A stretch of 64,000 nucleotides of DNA, taken from the NCBI GenBank assembly GCA_047967505.1, contig CM106541.1. The stretch is one strand, 5' to 3'. The notes beneath the pieces are model-generated. The model made no database searches. It was not told the origin of the DNA and was given only the letters and a program-made list of their open reading frames with translations. The stretch comes from Dipteris shenzhenensis (lineage: Eukaryota > Polypodiophyta > Polypodiopsida > Gleicheniales). Of the stretch, positions 45,236 through 56,475 are shown piece after piece; the stretch's first letter is position 1, and every line of letters starts with the position of its first letter. The position numbers and the translations under genes are program-made.

Positions 45236-45920
45236 ATAATCCCCATTTCAATTTATAAAATGCACTTCCCATGTCAACATTGTTCACTGTGACTAAATAA
45301 GACTCTGGTGTGGGATTATCAGTATCCCAAAGAATGCAAAATCGATTAGAGTTGCCGTTACGCCGCGGTGGGCAAACCACTTTGCCTAAAGTTGCTGCAA
45401 TTTTAGGCAAGAGTGAAGCCATGCATTGCGGGAAGTTTACAACTTCAACCCAGACTGGACATCTGTGTTGGATTAAAGCCTGAAAATCCCTTGTGGGAGA
45501 CCATGGCAAAACGTTCACCATTTGCTGCCCAAGAAAGAGTGGCAAATGTTCCAAAAGCATTTGCCTGTGAATCTCATCTACCATAATGACCTTCAAAAAA
45601 CCTCTGGCTGCATAGTGTACCTTCCGAACAAACGAGCCAGCCAATGTGCGGGTTAACCAGTTGCCTACCTCTGCAGTAGGTGGCATCCGACCTGAGAAAA
45701 ATAAAATAATTGCATTTTTGGCATATTCTCTAACTGGATCCACAATTTCATCCACTTAAACCATGAGACCAACCAATGGAATAGAGTCTTTCCACCCTTG
45801 TGTCTGCAAATCCTTCATGCATGACATCATAAACCAGTTGTGCTTTAACAGAATCATGCATTGTTTGCATTGAATCGATCGATCCTTTTGAAAAGTTTTT
45901 TCATAAGAGTATTCAGCCAT
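45171..45920 (-). pseudogene. LINE-2 ORF1 (DUF4283-like, zinc knuckle)
   Basis: Minus-strand ORF1 is readable from about 45920 with a break near 45758. It has VREYAKNAIILFFSGRMP and then CPVWVEVVNFP, typical of plant L1 ORF1 proteins with DUF4283. It ends in the half-knuckle CFECWA. The continuation GHMASQC is in the frame of the endonuclease, so ancestrally the knuckle and EN were probably in one reading frame. ORF1 proteins bind the element RNA. Confidence 0.8.
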
Positions 45921-46494
45921 GTCTTCTGAAGAAAATGGAACTCAAAAAGGGGGGTACCTGTAAAGTGATAATAGAGAAAAAACAGTCCCAAAAAACAGCC
46001 CACAAAGAAGAAGAAAATAGTATATTTGCAAGGAGAAGAAGGGGAAAGAGAGATTTAGGGATTTAGAGAGAAGAAAATACAAGTTCTGTAGAAGAAAAAG
46101 AGAAAAAAACCAGTAAAAGTTCCAAGATGAACTATATTTCAGAAAAAGAAGGGAGATTCTGGCGATGGAAAGAGTACACAGGACCCAGAAACCAAATAGG
46201 AGAGAAAGGGGACGAGGGAGCCCTCAAATCTAGTGTATAGATGCAGTCCGTGAGCAAAACCCTGCACAAAAGCGACCCAGGAGCAGGGAATCAACTGGCA
46301 GCAGCAGCCTGAGCAGGGCGGGACAGGCCGTACAGGTCCGTACACCTGTACGGAAACTGTACGGAGCTATGGCGGGCTGTATGGCAGGTAATTAATGCCC
46401 CAAAACATCGTTTTTTGTACTCTGATATGGCGCAGCAGGTAGCTGAGGCAAACGGGCTGGTCTGAAGAGGCTAGGGAGCTGATGGGAAGGCTGG

Positions 46495-46511
46495 AGCAAT
46501 CTCACACATAC
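46495..46511. repeat. Target duplication of LINE-2, right copy
   Basis: AGCAATCTCACACATAC, which also forms the (AC)-rich site into which the LINE-3 tail is joined at 46512. Confidence 0.6.
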
Positions 46512-46592
46512 TTTTTTTTTTTTTTTGGGGTGAAATCTTTGATTGATTATATTATATGAGTAGCAACCTCAAAAAAAGGTGCTACAATTACA

Positions 46593-48790
46593 TCAACTGA
46601 AAATTTCAGTATATGCCAAGAAGATCTCATGATCTATGCAGCAGGTCTGCAAGCAATCAAAGAAAGATTGCTGCAGAGAACACCTAAAAAAGCCAAATAG
46701 AGAGAAAGTAGGATCACCAAAGACTTTACAATTCCTATATGTCCATAAAGTCCATAGTGCCCAGTAGCGAACCCAAACGAAGAAAAGATGAAACTCCGGT
46801 CTAGATGGATGAAACCCAAATAGCGAGAAGAACTTCCCAAACGGAACAGATGGGAATCTCGCTCGTAGGTGCTGTCGAAGCAGATCAAAAAACTCACGAG
46901 AGCACGGACAATGCCAAAACAAGTGAGGCACAGTCTCCGAAGAAGCAGAACATCTATGGCAAAGTGTAGCAATGTGAAAAAAAAACCTGTTGCTGAAGCG
47001 GTACTTTATATATATATAGGCCCAAAGTTGCTGTAATCTTTTCCTCCACCACTTGGCTAGGCGATGCATTTGCCAAATAGAATCACCTCTCTCTGAAACC
47101 CAAGGTTGAGGCAAAAGGATTTTATACAATGTAGGTACAGTAATCTGAGATAGCCTCAAAGGATGAGAAGAGGACCCTGGAGAAGTCAAAGTCCAATCTT
47201 CCAGTTGGTCCTGGAGTTCCAAAGGAGGAATCGGAACAAAGGGCGAAAGCATAGAAGTAATTTGTCGCCATAAAGGATGATAATGAGAGCCCAATCCATA
47301 TGTAGTGGTTGCTAGAGAAAAGGGGAGCACAGTACCAGCATCATCTATAACATCAGCAACTGAGGTGATGCCTTTAAACGAGACAAAGTAGGAACGTCGA
47401 GGTTCCTGTAAAGCCAAGGGAGGCTGAAAGACTTTCAACCAGTGAATGCTTTTAGCTCTCAAAGAATTCCCAAGCAAAGATTGCCGTCCATTCCATTCTA
47501 GATGAGAAAGAACATGCTTCCAGTCAAGACGCAAGCGGGAGACAAGGGCATCCAGGCAAAGTGCCATCAGTGCAGCCAAAAAAGAAATCCCAGTGATCGA
47601 GTTGCCAATGACCAAACGCAGAAATACTGATATGAGTGACCAGAGTCCTAATCATAAGAGCCCAAGGCTGATCACCGGTGCAGAAATTGCAGCAACATTT
47701 TCCCCCTGTGGGCAAGAATATGCACATGAATATCCGTGATGTTCAATCCACCATGCATCTTGGGAGAACAAATGTGATGCATCGAAAGCAGCGTGAGACT
47801 TTTTCTGCTATGTTTGGATCGCCAGAAGAGTTCCATAAAGATAGACATGAAAGATGTAAGATCTGCCTTAGTGAACATGATCAATGGCAAGTAAAATTGA
47901 ATATATGCCACAAGGATGGACTGCACTATTCGAAGACGAACATGCAAAGGCCAGGTTGCCAGTTTTCACTCAAGCTTTTTCCGAAGCTTAGCCAAAACCC
48001 AATCAGTTTGTTGTCGAGGAGTGAGTTCCCACCCCAAAGGGTAATTAAGATGACGAACAAACTGAGTGGGTGGAATGATATCCCCGGGCCATAATAGACT
48101 ATGCCAGTCTTTGGAATGCAAAGGGAGCAGCTTAGACTTTTGAAAATTAACACGAAGACCAGCTGCCAAACCATAAATAGAGAGGGCCTGCATCAAGGCA
48201 CCAAGATCATGGGGCGTATTCTTCGGGGTAAAGAAAGAATCATCAGCATAAGCTTGAGCAACCATGCTGCGATTAGCATCCAATTCCAAGCCATGAAGTG
48301 ATCCTGTAGCCACAAGATGATCAATATATTGCAGCATAGGATGAGTAGCAATGGCATACAGTAAAGCACTGAGAGGGCATCCTTGGCGGACCGAACAACG
48401 AAGAGTCCACTGATAAGAGATATCCCCAAAAATAATGCAAGCCGCATTGCTATCTCTGTAAAGCCAGTAAATAACCTGCTGCTTTTTTTGTCCAAACCCC
48501 AAAGCTCGCATAGTTTGCGAGATGAAATCCCATTCAACTGTGTCAAAGGCTTTTGCAATATCTACTTGCAAGAGTAGAACATCCTGGTGCGTGTATTTGG
48601 CATATTCAATCCCAATATAAGCATTGGCAATGTTATCTGTGATATGGCGACGTGGAACAAAGCCATATTGGGAGGGATGCAACCCATCATGCAAATAACC
48701 TTTAATCGGATCAACCACCATTTTGGCAATGATCTTGTAAATGACTGGCATGAGCGTGATTGGCCTCCAATCACCCAGTGAATCACATAG
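46593..48790 (-). pseudogene. LINE-3 reverse transcriptase and C-terminal region
   Basis: Minus-strand frames 48786-48562, 48751-47966, 47947-47672 and 47615-46593. The second carries QYGFVPRRHITDNI, LLQVDIAKAFDTVEWDF (first catalytic Asp), SVRQGCPLSALLYAI and VAQAYADDSFF (catalytic YADD). The last, 340 codons, ends with a zf-RVT-like region (CHRCSASSETVPHLFWHCP) and FFSLFGFHPSRPEF. At least three frame breaks separate the parts. Confidence 0.9.
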
Positions 48791-49007
48791 CTGCTTTTTT
48801 GGAATCAGCTTGCCATGCTGTATTTACCATTTATAGCAAGGTGAATTTAAGAAGATCCCAGAATGCAAGAAAAAATTCAAGAGTGAGACCATCCCATCCT
48901 GGAGATTTCCATCTGCCACAGGATCTCAGTGCATCAGACAATTCCCTTTCAGTGAAGGGATGTTCAAGTTCCAAAGCCTGAGCATCAGACAGAATTGGAT
49001 GAATATG

Positions 49008-50291
49008 CTACAAAAGAAGCTGACGTGCAGACACGACCCGAGGAGAAAGAGTATCCCGATGTCCAAAATGAGTGGAGAAGTGCTGCACACATAAATCAGC
49101 AAGCTCTGAACGAGATGTTGACCAAGAACCATTAGGCATCCGGACCCGACAGATATTGGCAGCTTGTCTTTTGTAGTGTAAACTCTTAAAAAATTGCTTG
49201 GAAAAGCAGCCTTTATCAAAAAATGCCCGTTGTTTGGATCGAGTTTTCCATTTAGCAAGCTGTTTGCGATCATTAGATTGAAGATAGAATTGAGCCTGAC
49301 ATAAGAGCATGCTTTCCTCTGAAGTCAAACTCTGACATGTAAATTTGGCATGTGCTACAGTCTCCCTTGTGGCTTGCATATAGGATTTGCCATAATCTCG
49401 AATAACTGCTTGCATCCGAGCAACAAAAGCTTGCCAGGCATAATCCAAACCAATGCGTATCTGACGAGAGAGAGGCTGAATAGCATCAGAGACCAAGGCT
49501 TTAAAGTCAGCATGCTCCAGATAACTATTATTAATCAGCAAAAGCCTTCGGCAAGACAATCTGTGAGTGGGAAATTCATGTAAGGAAAGCCTCAACCAAA
49601 GAGGAGCATGATTCGAATGTGTGAAAGCATGATCAACCCAAATTTGACAAGTAAAGGCATCACAATGCTGTGGATCAATCTGATACCATCTGTCCAAGCG
49701 TGCCCGATAAGAAGATTGAGCATTATGCTGAAAGGTATAACCCGGAAGCATGGGCTGTAGTTCCTTCCAGAGATCAACCAGGCGCAATTGAAGCAAAAAA
49801 TCAGACCATGCTTGTGTTTCAGAAGCCAACATATGAGTGTGGCCTGAGGTGTTGTCACCCGATTGAGGGGCATTATTAAAGTCACCACAAATGAAGGCAT
49901 GTTGTTGCCATGGATAAGTATGCATGGCAGCCCAGATCAAAGCTCTATCACGAGAAGACTGGGGGGCATAAACCGATGCAAATTAAAAAATTTCCCCTTG
50001 AACAAGGCATTGAACAATAATCCATCTACCATGGTGATCATTGAGAGCCACAACAGGTTGAAGGTCGTGCTTTACCAAAAAAGCCACACCAGAAAAGGAG
50101 TGCTCTCCAGCATAGAAGATATTATAACCAGCAAAATGGCCTATTTGACCAGCATACATATGCTGATTATGCTCTTGCAAAGCAATTATATTAGGCTGCA
50201 ATTGCCTGATATACATCCGGACCAGTTTCCATTTGCGACCATCACACATTCCTTGTATATTGAGAGTAACACACTTTAGATGATCAAGCAT
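49008..50291 (-). pseudogene. LINE-3 endonuclease and EN-RT linker
   Basis: Frame 50291-49983 holds the start of the endonuclease (KCVTLNIQGM, EHNQHMY with the catalytic Glu) and ends at a stop near 49983. Frame 49940-49008 continues with FICGDFNNAP, GYTFQHNAQSS, HSNHAPLWLRL and a long helical linker rich in Arg/Gln. A stop separates the two parts in nearly the same register, so a single nonsense change may be the only break in EN. Confidence 0.87.
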
Positions 50292-50455
50292 ATTTACAGT
50301 TATGGGACAGGTATGTACAGCAACTAACGGGCTGTCTACGTCTGCATTTCCACCTCAATGTCCGGACCTCTGCCCTGGGATGAAGCATCAGCTTGAGGAG
50401 AGGACAAAAGTGCAGCAACTTCTTCAGGAAACAAGGTCCGATTTGCAGTCACAGA

Positions 50456-50456
<1 letters not shown>

Positions 50457-50488
<32 letters not shown>

Positions 50489-50500
50489 AATATATATATA
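50457..50500. repeat. (CA)n and (AT)n tract at LINE-3 5' junction
   Basis: A (CA)13-14 run (50457-50484) followed by ATATAAATATATATAT. It forms the 5' junction of LINE-3. Confidence 0.95.
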
Positions 50501-50779
50501 TCCTGAAAACAAGTTGATGGAGGAGGGATCTTGAGCTATGGCTCTAAACAACCTCAAAGTTTAGAACCTGTCTGGTTATGAATTTGTCTGTTTGTTATCA
50601 AAAGTCTCCATGTCAAGGTCGTTAAAAGTTGAGTTTTGTCCTAAGCTAATTTAATAAATGAAGTGAAAGTACTCATTCGATCTATGCCCATTATGTCTTT
50701 CCTATTGGAAAAACGAGCTTGGTTAGGAAAGGGTCCCCATCTTGTGCATCCAATATTGTCACTTGTGAATGGATTATTA
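50501..50779. other. Intron sequence between LINE-3 and LINE-4
   Basis: AT-rich, unique-looking sequence with no ORF. It ends in the (AC)n tract at 50780-50793. Confidence 0.6.
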
Positions 50780-50793
50780 ACACACACACACAC
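50780..50793. repeat. (AC)7 tract at LINE-4 3' junction
   Basis: ACACACACACACAC directly adjoins the LINE-4 A tail (T run 50794-50800). It is matched by (CA)n at the far end of the inverted part (56139-56157). Confidence 0.9.
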
Positions 50794-51565
50794 TTTTTTT
50801 GTGTGAAATTGAAATGCCATTCAATTGCTGAATTTACATTCATAGCTGCTCCAAAGTGAAGCAGTTATTACTCAAACAAGAATTAGTAATGAAAAACTTC
50901 TAACTAGAGGCCAAAGGAAGGTCTCCAAGAGAATGCGCATCTTGAAGAGATTGATACAAAGAGGAACAAAAGAAATGATAAGCATGTAGTGAAGCTTGCC
51001 CATACAACTGAGTGTTACGTGCATGATATAAAGACCACAATGCCCAATAATGACACCATGAGAAAAAGCGATCATAGTCCGGCGTAGGAGCATATTTGCC
51101 AAACATTCAGAACTGCCTGCCAAAAGAGATCGTGGGAAATCGAGCATGAAGATATCCATTGAGTCTGGATAAGAGATCACGGGCAGTAGGACAAGTCCAT
51201 AGTAAATGGAAAACAGTCTCCCTTGGATGCGAGCATGTGGGGCAAACCAAAGAAGCTACACACTGAGCAGCCAATAAGGAACCCTCTGGTAAAGCACCTA
51301 CCAAACGGCGCCACAGGAAGAGTCGTCGTCGTAATGGTAACTTACTACTCCATATTCGGCAGAGGTAGACCTAGTGTTCCCTGTGTCGTCCTGACCAGTG
51401 TAAATATTGCAAAAGCTGCTCCCAATCATGAATCAGCCTAGTGGAAAAAGGGCAACCAAGAATACGACCATGGAAGTGACCAAAGATAACATCAGAGAGT
51501 GTAGAAACCCAATGGACAAATGCATTTGTACGTAGAGAAGCAAGCAAGCATAAGGGCCCAAGGTT

Positions 51566-52805
51566 GCTTTTGCTTGCTTGCTTGCTTGGTACCGTACAGT
51601 ATGTCAGCAGCAACAGCAGCCCGTACCTCTCCATTCGTACCTCTCTCTCCGTACCTGTTAGAAGCAGCTAACTAACCCTAACCCTGAGTTGTGCTAAACC
51701 CCCAACCCAACCCGGGGGTTAGGTTAAGCCAGGAGGTTCAACAGACAGCCAACTATGGACTGGCCTACCCTCTCCTCCAAGTCCCCCTCAACTCCCTGAA
51801 CTCCCTCAACATCCATCAGGACTCGGTACTCAACAGTTGCAGCCATGACACCCTCTCCATATGCACGGAATTACCAACAAGAAAGCTCAAAATGACCCAT
51901 CCTTGGGCAACAGGATCAGATTTTTTATCTGTAGCAGGCAGTGAGAGAGCTACGATTGGAATTGGCAGAAGTAAAGGCTCGACTTCACATTCTGGAAGGG
52001 CTTGGTAAGTAGGCAGTAATTGATGAGGCTGTAAAATCTTGTAAGGATTCCCCCCCTACCCCGCAGCTAGTCTCTACAGTCAAAGATCTTATTCAAACTG
52101 AAGTACAAACTGCTAAGAAGGAAGTGATTGTGGAAGTGGACACCAAAGCATGTAAGTGTGATATTCAAGCAGAGATTAAAGAACACGAAGCTAGATGTGA
52201 TAATGCACTGAAGATTAGAATAGGGGGACTCTCAGAAGATTGGTACAAAGAGGATGACCCATAAAGTGAAATATTGACAAAGATCAAAGCAAGCTTGCCC
52301 AATATTGAATGGGTGGATGATGATGAGCAGGATGATGACGACTCCAGGCCAGCTTCTATTTTGCACTATAAAGGTCATGCAATCCTTACACTGAAGTCAA
52401 AAGATATGCGGATCAAGCTTCTTCGACAATCTTACAAGTTGAAGGGCACCAAAGTATGGATAGCAGAGGAGCTTACACAAGCTCAACTTAACATTAAGGC
52501 AACTGAATTAGCTAAAGTTAGGGCTGCCAGAAAGGATGGAAAATGGGCAGTTTACTGAAGGCGTAGCACTAATCAGAGAGTTCAAATCAAAACCAAAAGA
52601 CTCTCAGTCTTAAACTGATGTATGGCTGTTTACTCTTTCAGATTATCATGTAGGTACTCTGAATAATGTGGGTGGCTTTTTGCACTCCTTGGGAGCTGCC
52701 ATGTGCCCTCCCTAAAGCAGATGTACTAGAGGGTTTCTTGCTGTCCCATAGACCTTTTGGTCTCCAGTGGACGTTAATAGACTTTCTTTCTTTTTCTTTC
52801 TAAAA
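51566..52805 (+). mobile_element. ORF1-only retroelement inserted in LINE-4
   Basis: The LINE-4 RT reading is interrupted between about 51565 and 52806 by sequence in + orientation. The insert begins with a (TTGC)n stretch and GTACC-rich leader, then encodes an ORF1-like protein, and ends with the same 3' UTR and (CTTT)n tail as the copy at 31412-31815. No endonuclease or RT is present. Two copies with a shared 3' end and tail show that this RNA was mobilised, probably by a LINE acting in trans. Confidence 0.7.
52067..52560 (+). pseudogene. L1-ORF1-like protein of ORF1-only element
   Basis: From about 52067 one frame reads a Lys/Glu-rich, probably coiled-coil part (KDLIQTEVQTAKKEVIVE), then ALKIRIGGLSEDWY, which looks like the start of an RRM. 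It then meets an in-frame TAA at 52262-52264 and continues with LRQSYKLKGTKVWIAEELTQ and ARKDGKWAVY. The order coiled coil, RRM, C-terminal domain fits L1-type ORF1p, and LINE-5 ORF1 at 61.6-62.9 kb shows the same order. It lacks the DUF4283/zinc-knuckle type seen in LINE-2. Apart from the one stop the frame is clean. Confidence 0.7.
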
Positions 52806-54639
52806 AGGAGGTCAATAAAGTGGCCTTGTGCACCAACATGTGAATGTGAATATTGAGAACAATCAAACTCCCATGCATCCTGGGTGAGCAAACATAATTG
52901 TACTTGAGAAGCTGGAGTGGCCTATGATCATGTTTGGTACGCCAAAGGCATTCCATAACTCTGGTAATGATATTTTTTGAATATCTGCAGAGGAAAAGGA
53001 AATGTGTGGCAGATAAAACTGGACATATGCTATAAGAATGGACTGCACAATTCGAAGATGAACATGCAGCAGCCAAGTGGATAATTTCCAATAATCCAGC
53101 TTTTGAAATAGTTTTTACAAAATCCAAAATCTCTCTTGCGGCAAAGAGATATGCCATCCAATAGGATACCCCAAATGGCACACCACCTGACTGGGAGACC
53201 AGGCCACAAAATGCTATGCCAATGACATTCAGGCAGAGGCAGAAGTTTTGATTTGCTGAAATTGACTTTCAGCCCAGTTGCAAGACCAAACAATTCAAGC
53301 ATCTGCATAAGCCGCCGAACATACGCTTCCGAGTTCCGGAGAAAGAAGAAAGAATCATGTGCATAGGCCTGACTCACAAAAGGTGTACCACCAAGAAACT
53401 CAATACCATGCAAGGACTGCTGTGAAACCAAAGCATCCATGTGCAACAAGTGGATGCGTAGCAATAGCAAAAAGCAGAGAACTGAGCGGACAACCTTGTC
53501 TAACAGATCTGCCCTAAGTCCACGAGGATGAGAGGGCATTAGATAAAAGACATGAAGCTGTACCATCTTGATAAAGCCAACAAACCACATTTTGCATCCG
53601 GCCTCAGAGTGGCTGCAATAAAATTCCATCTGATAGTGTCAAAGGCTTTCTCAATGTCCACGTGCATGATCAATGTCCTGATGTGTATACATGGCATAGT
53701 CAATGCACAAATAAGCATTTGCAATATTATCCATGATCTGGCTTTGAGGCACAAAACCATACTAAGAAGGGTGCAATCCCATAGAAATGTGAAATGTGCA
53801 TAACCAGCATTTTAGAAATCAGCTTATACACCATTGGCTTTAGAGTGATTGGACACCAATGACAAGTACTAACACAAGCGCTTTTTAGGAATCAAACGCA
53901 GCAGTCCCTTTTGCCAGGATGCAGGCAGAGTGCCAGCGAGCCAAGCATTATTGATCATGTGCAAGAGGACACGGCTGAGTCTGATCCTAAAATTCATTAA
54001 AAAATTCAACTATATGACCATCCCAACCTCGGGATTTAGAACGCCCCAATTTAGACAGTGCTGCTTTCAATTCCTGGTCTGTAAAAGGCAGCTCCAGCTT
54101 ATATGCATCCTCTTGGGAGAGAATCGGTCTAATGTTATGAAGAAAAACATTCCGAGCAGCCAACTGCATAGATGAAGGAGGAGGAGGGGCTGCAAACATC
54201 AGAGAAATATCGATGCACCACCTCATCAAGCTATTGTCTATCCATTGTCCATGAACCATTTGAATGCATTACTCGATGCAAAGTATGCATGCGGCGAGAA
54301 ACATTGAGGCTTTTGAAGAATGCCTTTGAAGAACAACCAATGTCCTGCAGAGCTTTCTGACGAGAGCGGAGCTGCCATTTTCTTAGCTTTCGTTGATAAT
54401 TATTAGCCAAGCAACAAAGAGCTGTACAAAAAGCATTTAACTGTTGTTGCTGCCCAACAAAAGTAAAATGCTGAATTAAAGCCTTTGCATGCATCACTTT
54501 GCGACGCAAATCACCCAGGTAAGATTTAATCGAATCGAGCCCAATACTGAGTGAATGCATTATGATGAGATTTGTATCCAGCAGTGGTAGGCATAAGGTG
54601 CTGCAAAAAATTCTGAGTTATGTACAAATCTGGAGCTGC

Positions 54640-56137
54640 AACCTTTTCTGGATACACTGCAGGAAGGATTTTCAGAAATAAATCATGCTTGGGGTGATGA
54701 ACCTGTCCCGGAATTTCGTGCTCCTGTCCCAGGACATGTTCTATATGCACCGGTCATGAGCTTAGCTCAGCGAGTAGTGGTTCTGTTTTTTCCAGGACGT
54801 ATGCCTGATGCAGGAGATGTGGCTCAATGGTTGAAATCCCTGCTTAAGGGTTGTTTTGTTGAGGGCTGACAACAGTTTCTATGAAGTCGTTTTCATAGAT
54901 GCCCAATATAAGCAACAGCTTCTACAAAAATCTCCGCTCTTCTTTGGCTACCAATTGGTGCATGTTTATCCTTGGATGCCTATCAAGGACTATCAAAGTC
55001 TGATTCATCACAGATGCCCAGTGTGGGTTGAGGTGGTTAATTTACCTTTGTATTAAGCTTTGCCGAGGCGGGTATGCCATCCCAGCAAGTTTTCTTTAAA
55101 TTGAAATGGGGCAAATTTAAGGGCTCTTGTTTTGACTGTGGTAAATTTGGACACATGCAATCCGAATGCCCCACGTTTTACTGAAGCCACCCCCAGCTAT
55201 TGCATGACCTGATGCTTATATGGTAAAGCCTGCAGTGGTACCACGCACTCGTGGTTTGGGGAATGCATCTCCGCGTTCAGTGTCTGACAAAGGCAAAGAC
55301 AAAATGCAAGTGTCTCCTTCTAGGGCAGGAGATAAGATGCCAATTGCAGGAAAAGCCTCTTCATCGGATTGGTAGTCGCCTAAAAAGGTTTTTAAGTCAA
55401 GGTCAATGACAAATAGGAATTGGACGGAGAATGCATCCTCCTCTAAGGATTCTCTTGCAGTTGATGGATTTGGGGTTTGCAGGCTTTGATTCGCAGGGGT
55501 TCGTGTTGACCCACTGTGTTTGCCACTTACTCAAGCTTTGCCTATGGATAATCCTGTGAATGCTTCTCTTTCCAATGATGAGCAAGGCAATGTTTATCAA
55601 GAATATGCTGGCCCGCCATAGCCTGGCAGGGCCATACATGAATAGTTTTTATGGTACACTTGCTTGTAAACATGTACATACCAATCAAATGCATGACGTA
55701 CGATGTTCAAAGCCTTGGTAATATAAATAAATGGAGGCTCCTTTGGGATTACATTTCAGTCCACACGCTACATATTGTCTGTTTGCAAGAACATAACCAG
55801 TACTCCTTTGTGGGCCGTGAAGGTTCTTTGCAGGTTTTCGTATCTTTTATGCTGGCCATGCTTCCTTTTCAGGGGTTGCCATGCTGATTCATCATGATTT
55901 GCAGCCACAATTGGTTTATAACGACCCGCATGGTTGTTACCTTATTGCCAGATGCATCATCAATGGGGATACTTATGAATTTGCTTCCATGTATGCCTCT
56001 CCTACTTCTGGTTTTCGAGCTGAGAATGTGGCATCATTTCGCAGAATATCCTTTTAGGATAATGCTTTTATATGTGGAGATTTAAAAATTCTCCTGGCAT
56101 TGTAGATAGCAGTACTTGTCGCTCTCACGTGCTGTAC
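54640..56137 (+). mobile_element. Inverted 5' part of LINE-4 (ORF1 and EN start)
   Basis: In + orientation this encodes ORF1 (EFRAPVPGHVLYAPVMSLAQ, LFFPGRMPDAGDVAQWL, HRCPVWVEVVNLP and the knuckle CFDCGKFGHMQSEC, 54670-55180). A linker of about 170 residues and the endonuclease N-terminal half follow (FYAGHASFSGVAMLIHHD, ending near FICGDLKNSP and HVLYA at 56060-56137). It stops at about the point in EN where the minus-strand part begins, so the two halves form one element with a 5' inversion. Frames are broken in several places. Confidence 0.75.
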
Positions 56138-56138
56138 G

Positions 56139-56157
56139 CGCACACACACACACACAC
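56139..56157. repeat. (CA)n tract at LINE-4 5' junction
   Basis: CACACACACACACACACAC follows the inverted part and matches the AC tract at the other end. Further CACATACACATATATAT sequence follows. Confidence 0.85.
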
Positions 56158-56229
56158 TGAAGGATGCCCGCCCGCTTGCATGCACGTGCACACATACACA
56201 TATATATATGTAGATGAATTTGCTCTGGA

Positions 56230-56475
56230 TGATCTACATGAAGGGGTTTCACAATCTTTTAAACCCAACTGGTTGCTTATGCTTGGGTACTGATGAGAAC
56301 ATAAGCATAGCTTTGATTATTAAGCTATATTTATTTTTATATCTATCTTTTACTCTTAGTTTTGCTTCTGTCTCTTCTAAACCCCCTTCTTCCCTTATCT
56401 TGTTTTCTCTATCCTTGTTCTTCCGTTTGTTTTTTAAAGCATTAATTTGTAAGATTGGATATATTGTTGCCTTGT
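56230..56475 (+). repeat. Penelope-type terminal repeat copy
   Basis: It contains TTGCTTATGCTTGGGTACTG near 56271-56290, ACATAAGCATAGCTTTGATT next, a T/C-rich section and the end signature TTGTAAGATTGGATATATT. It matches 40720-40960 block by block. No RT is attached. Confidence 0.7.

Larger units (their letters stand above)
41263..46494 (-). mobile_element. Near full-length L1-like LINE (LINE-2)
   Basis: A 5.2-kb minus-strand element. Its 3' end (41263) is a short A tail abutting (TG)n. In element order it has a 5' UTR with repeated GTACGGA words (46500-45930), ORF1 with a DUF4283-like domain and a zinc knuckle, an APE-type endonuclease, a reverse transcriptase with YADD, and a C-terminal zinc-finger-like region. 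Flanking AC-rich segments at 41244-41262 and 46495-46511 look like a target-site duplication. Frameshifts break every domain, so this copy is dead. Confidence 0.88.
46512..50456 (-). mobile_element. 5'-truncated L1-like LINE (LINE-3)
   Basis: A minus-strand element of the same family as LINE-2. The 3' end has an A tail of about 14 bases (T run at 46512-46525) joined to CACACATAC. The 5' end stops within the ORF1/EN linker (TLFPEEVAALLSS) and abuts a (CA)13 tract at 50457. It is the best preserved LINE here: EN, RT and the C-terminal zinc-finger region are each readable in long frames, though still interrupted. Confidence 0.9.
50794..54640 (-). mobile_element. L1-like LINE, 3' part (LINE-4)
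   Basis: A minus-strand element of a family related to LINE-2/3 but clearly diverged. From 3' to 5' it shows a zinc-finger-like region (CVASLVCPTCSHPRETVFHL ending in a CP pair, 51107-51304), RT pieces (53629-53030 and 53181-52774, among others), the EN-RT linker (54259-53987 and 54560-54231) and a scrap of endonuclease (PDLYITQNFLQHLMPTTAGY) up to about 54640. The C-terminal part of EN, including SDH, is deleted. The catalytic RT motif reads AYAHDSFF, so one Asp is lost. The missing 5' part lies next to it in inverted orientation. Confidence 0.82.

Noticed and set aside
51671-51720. Telomere-like CTAACCCTAACCCTGAG near the start of the ORF1-only element
   Set aside because: Only two units, and the common plant unit is CCCTAAA. 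It may be chance.
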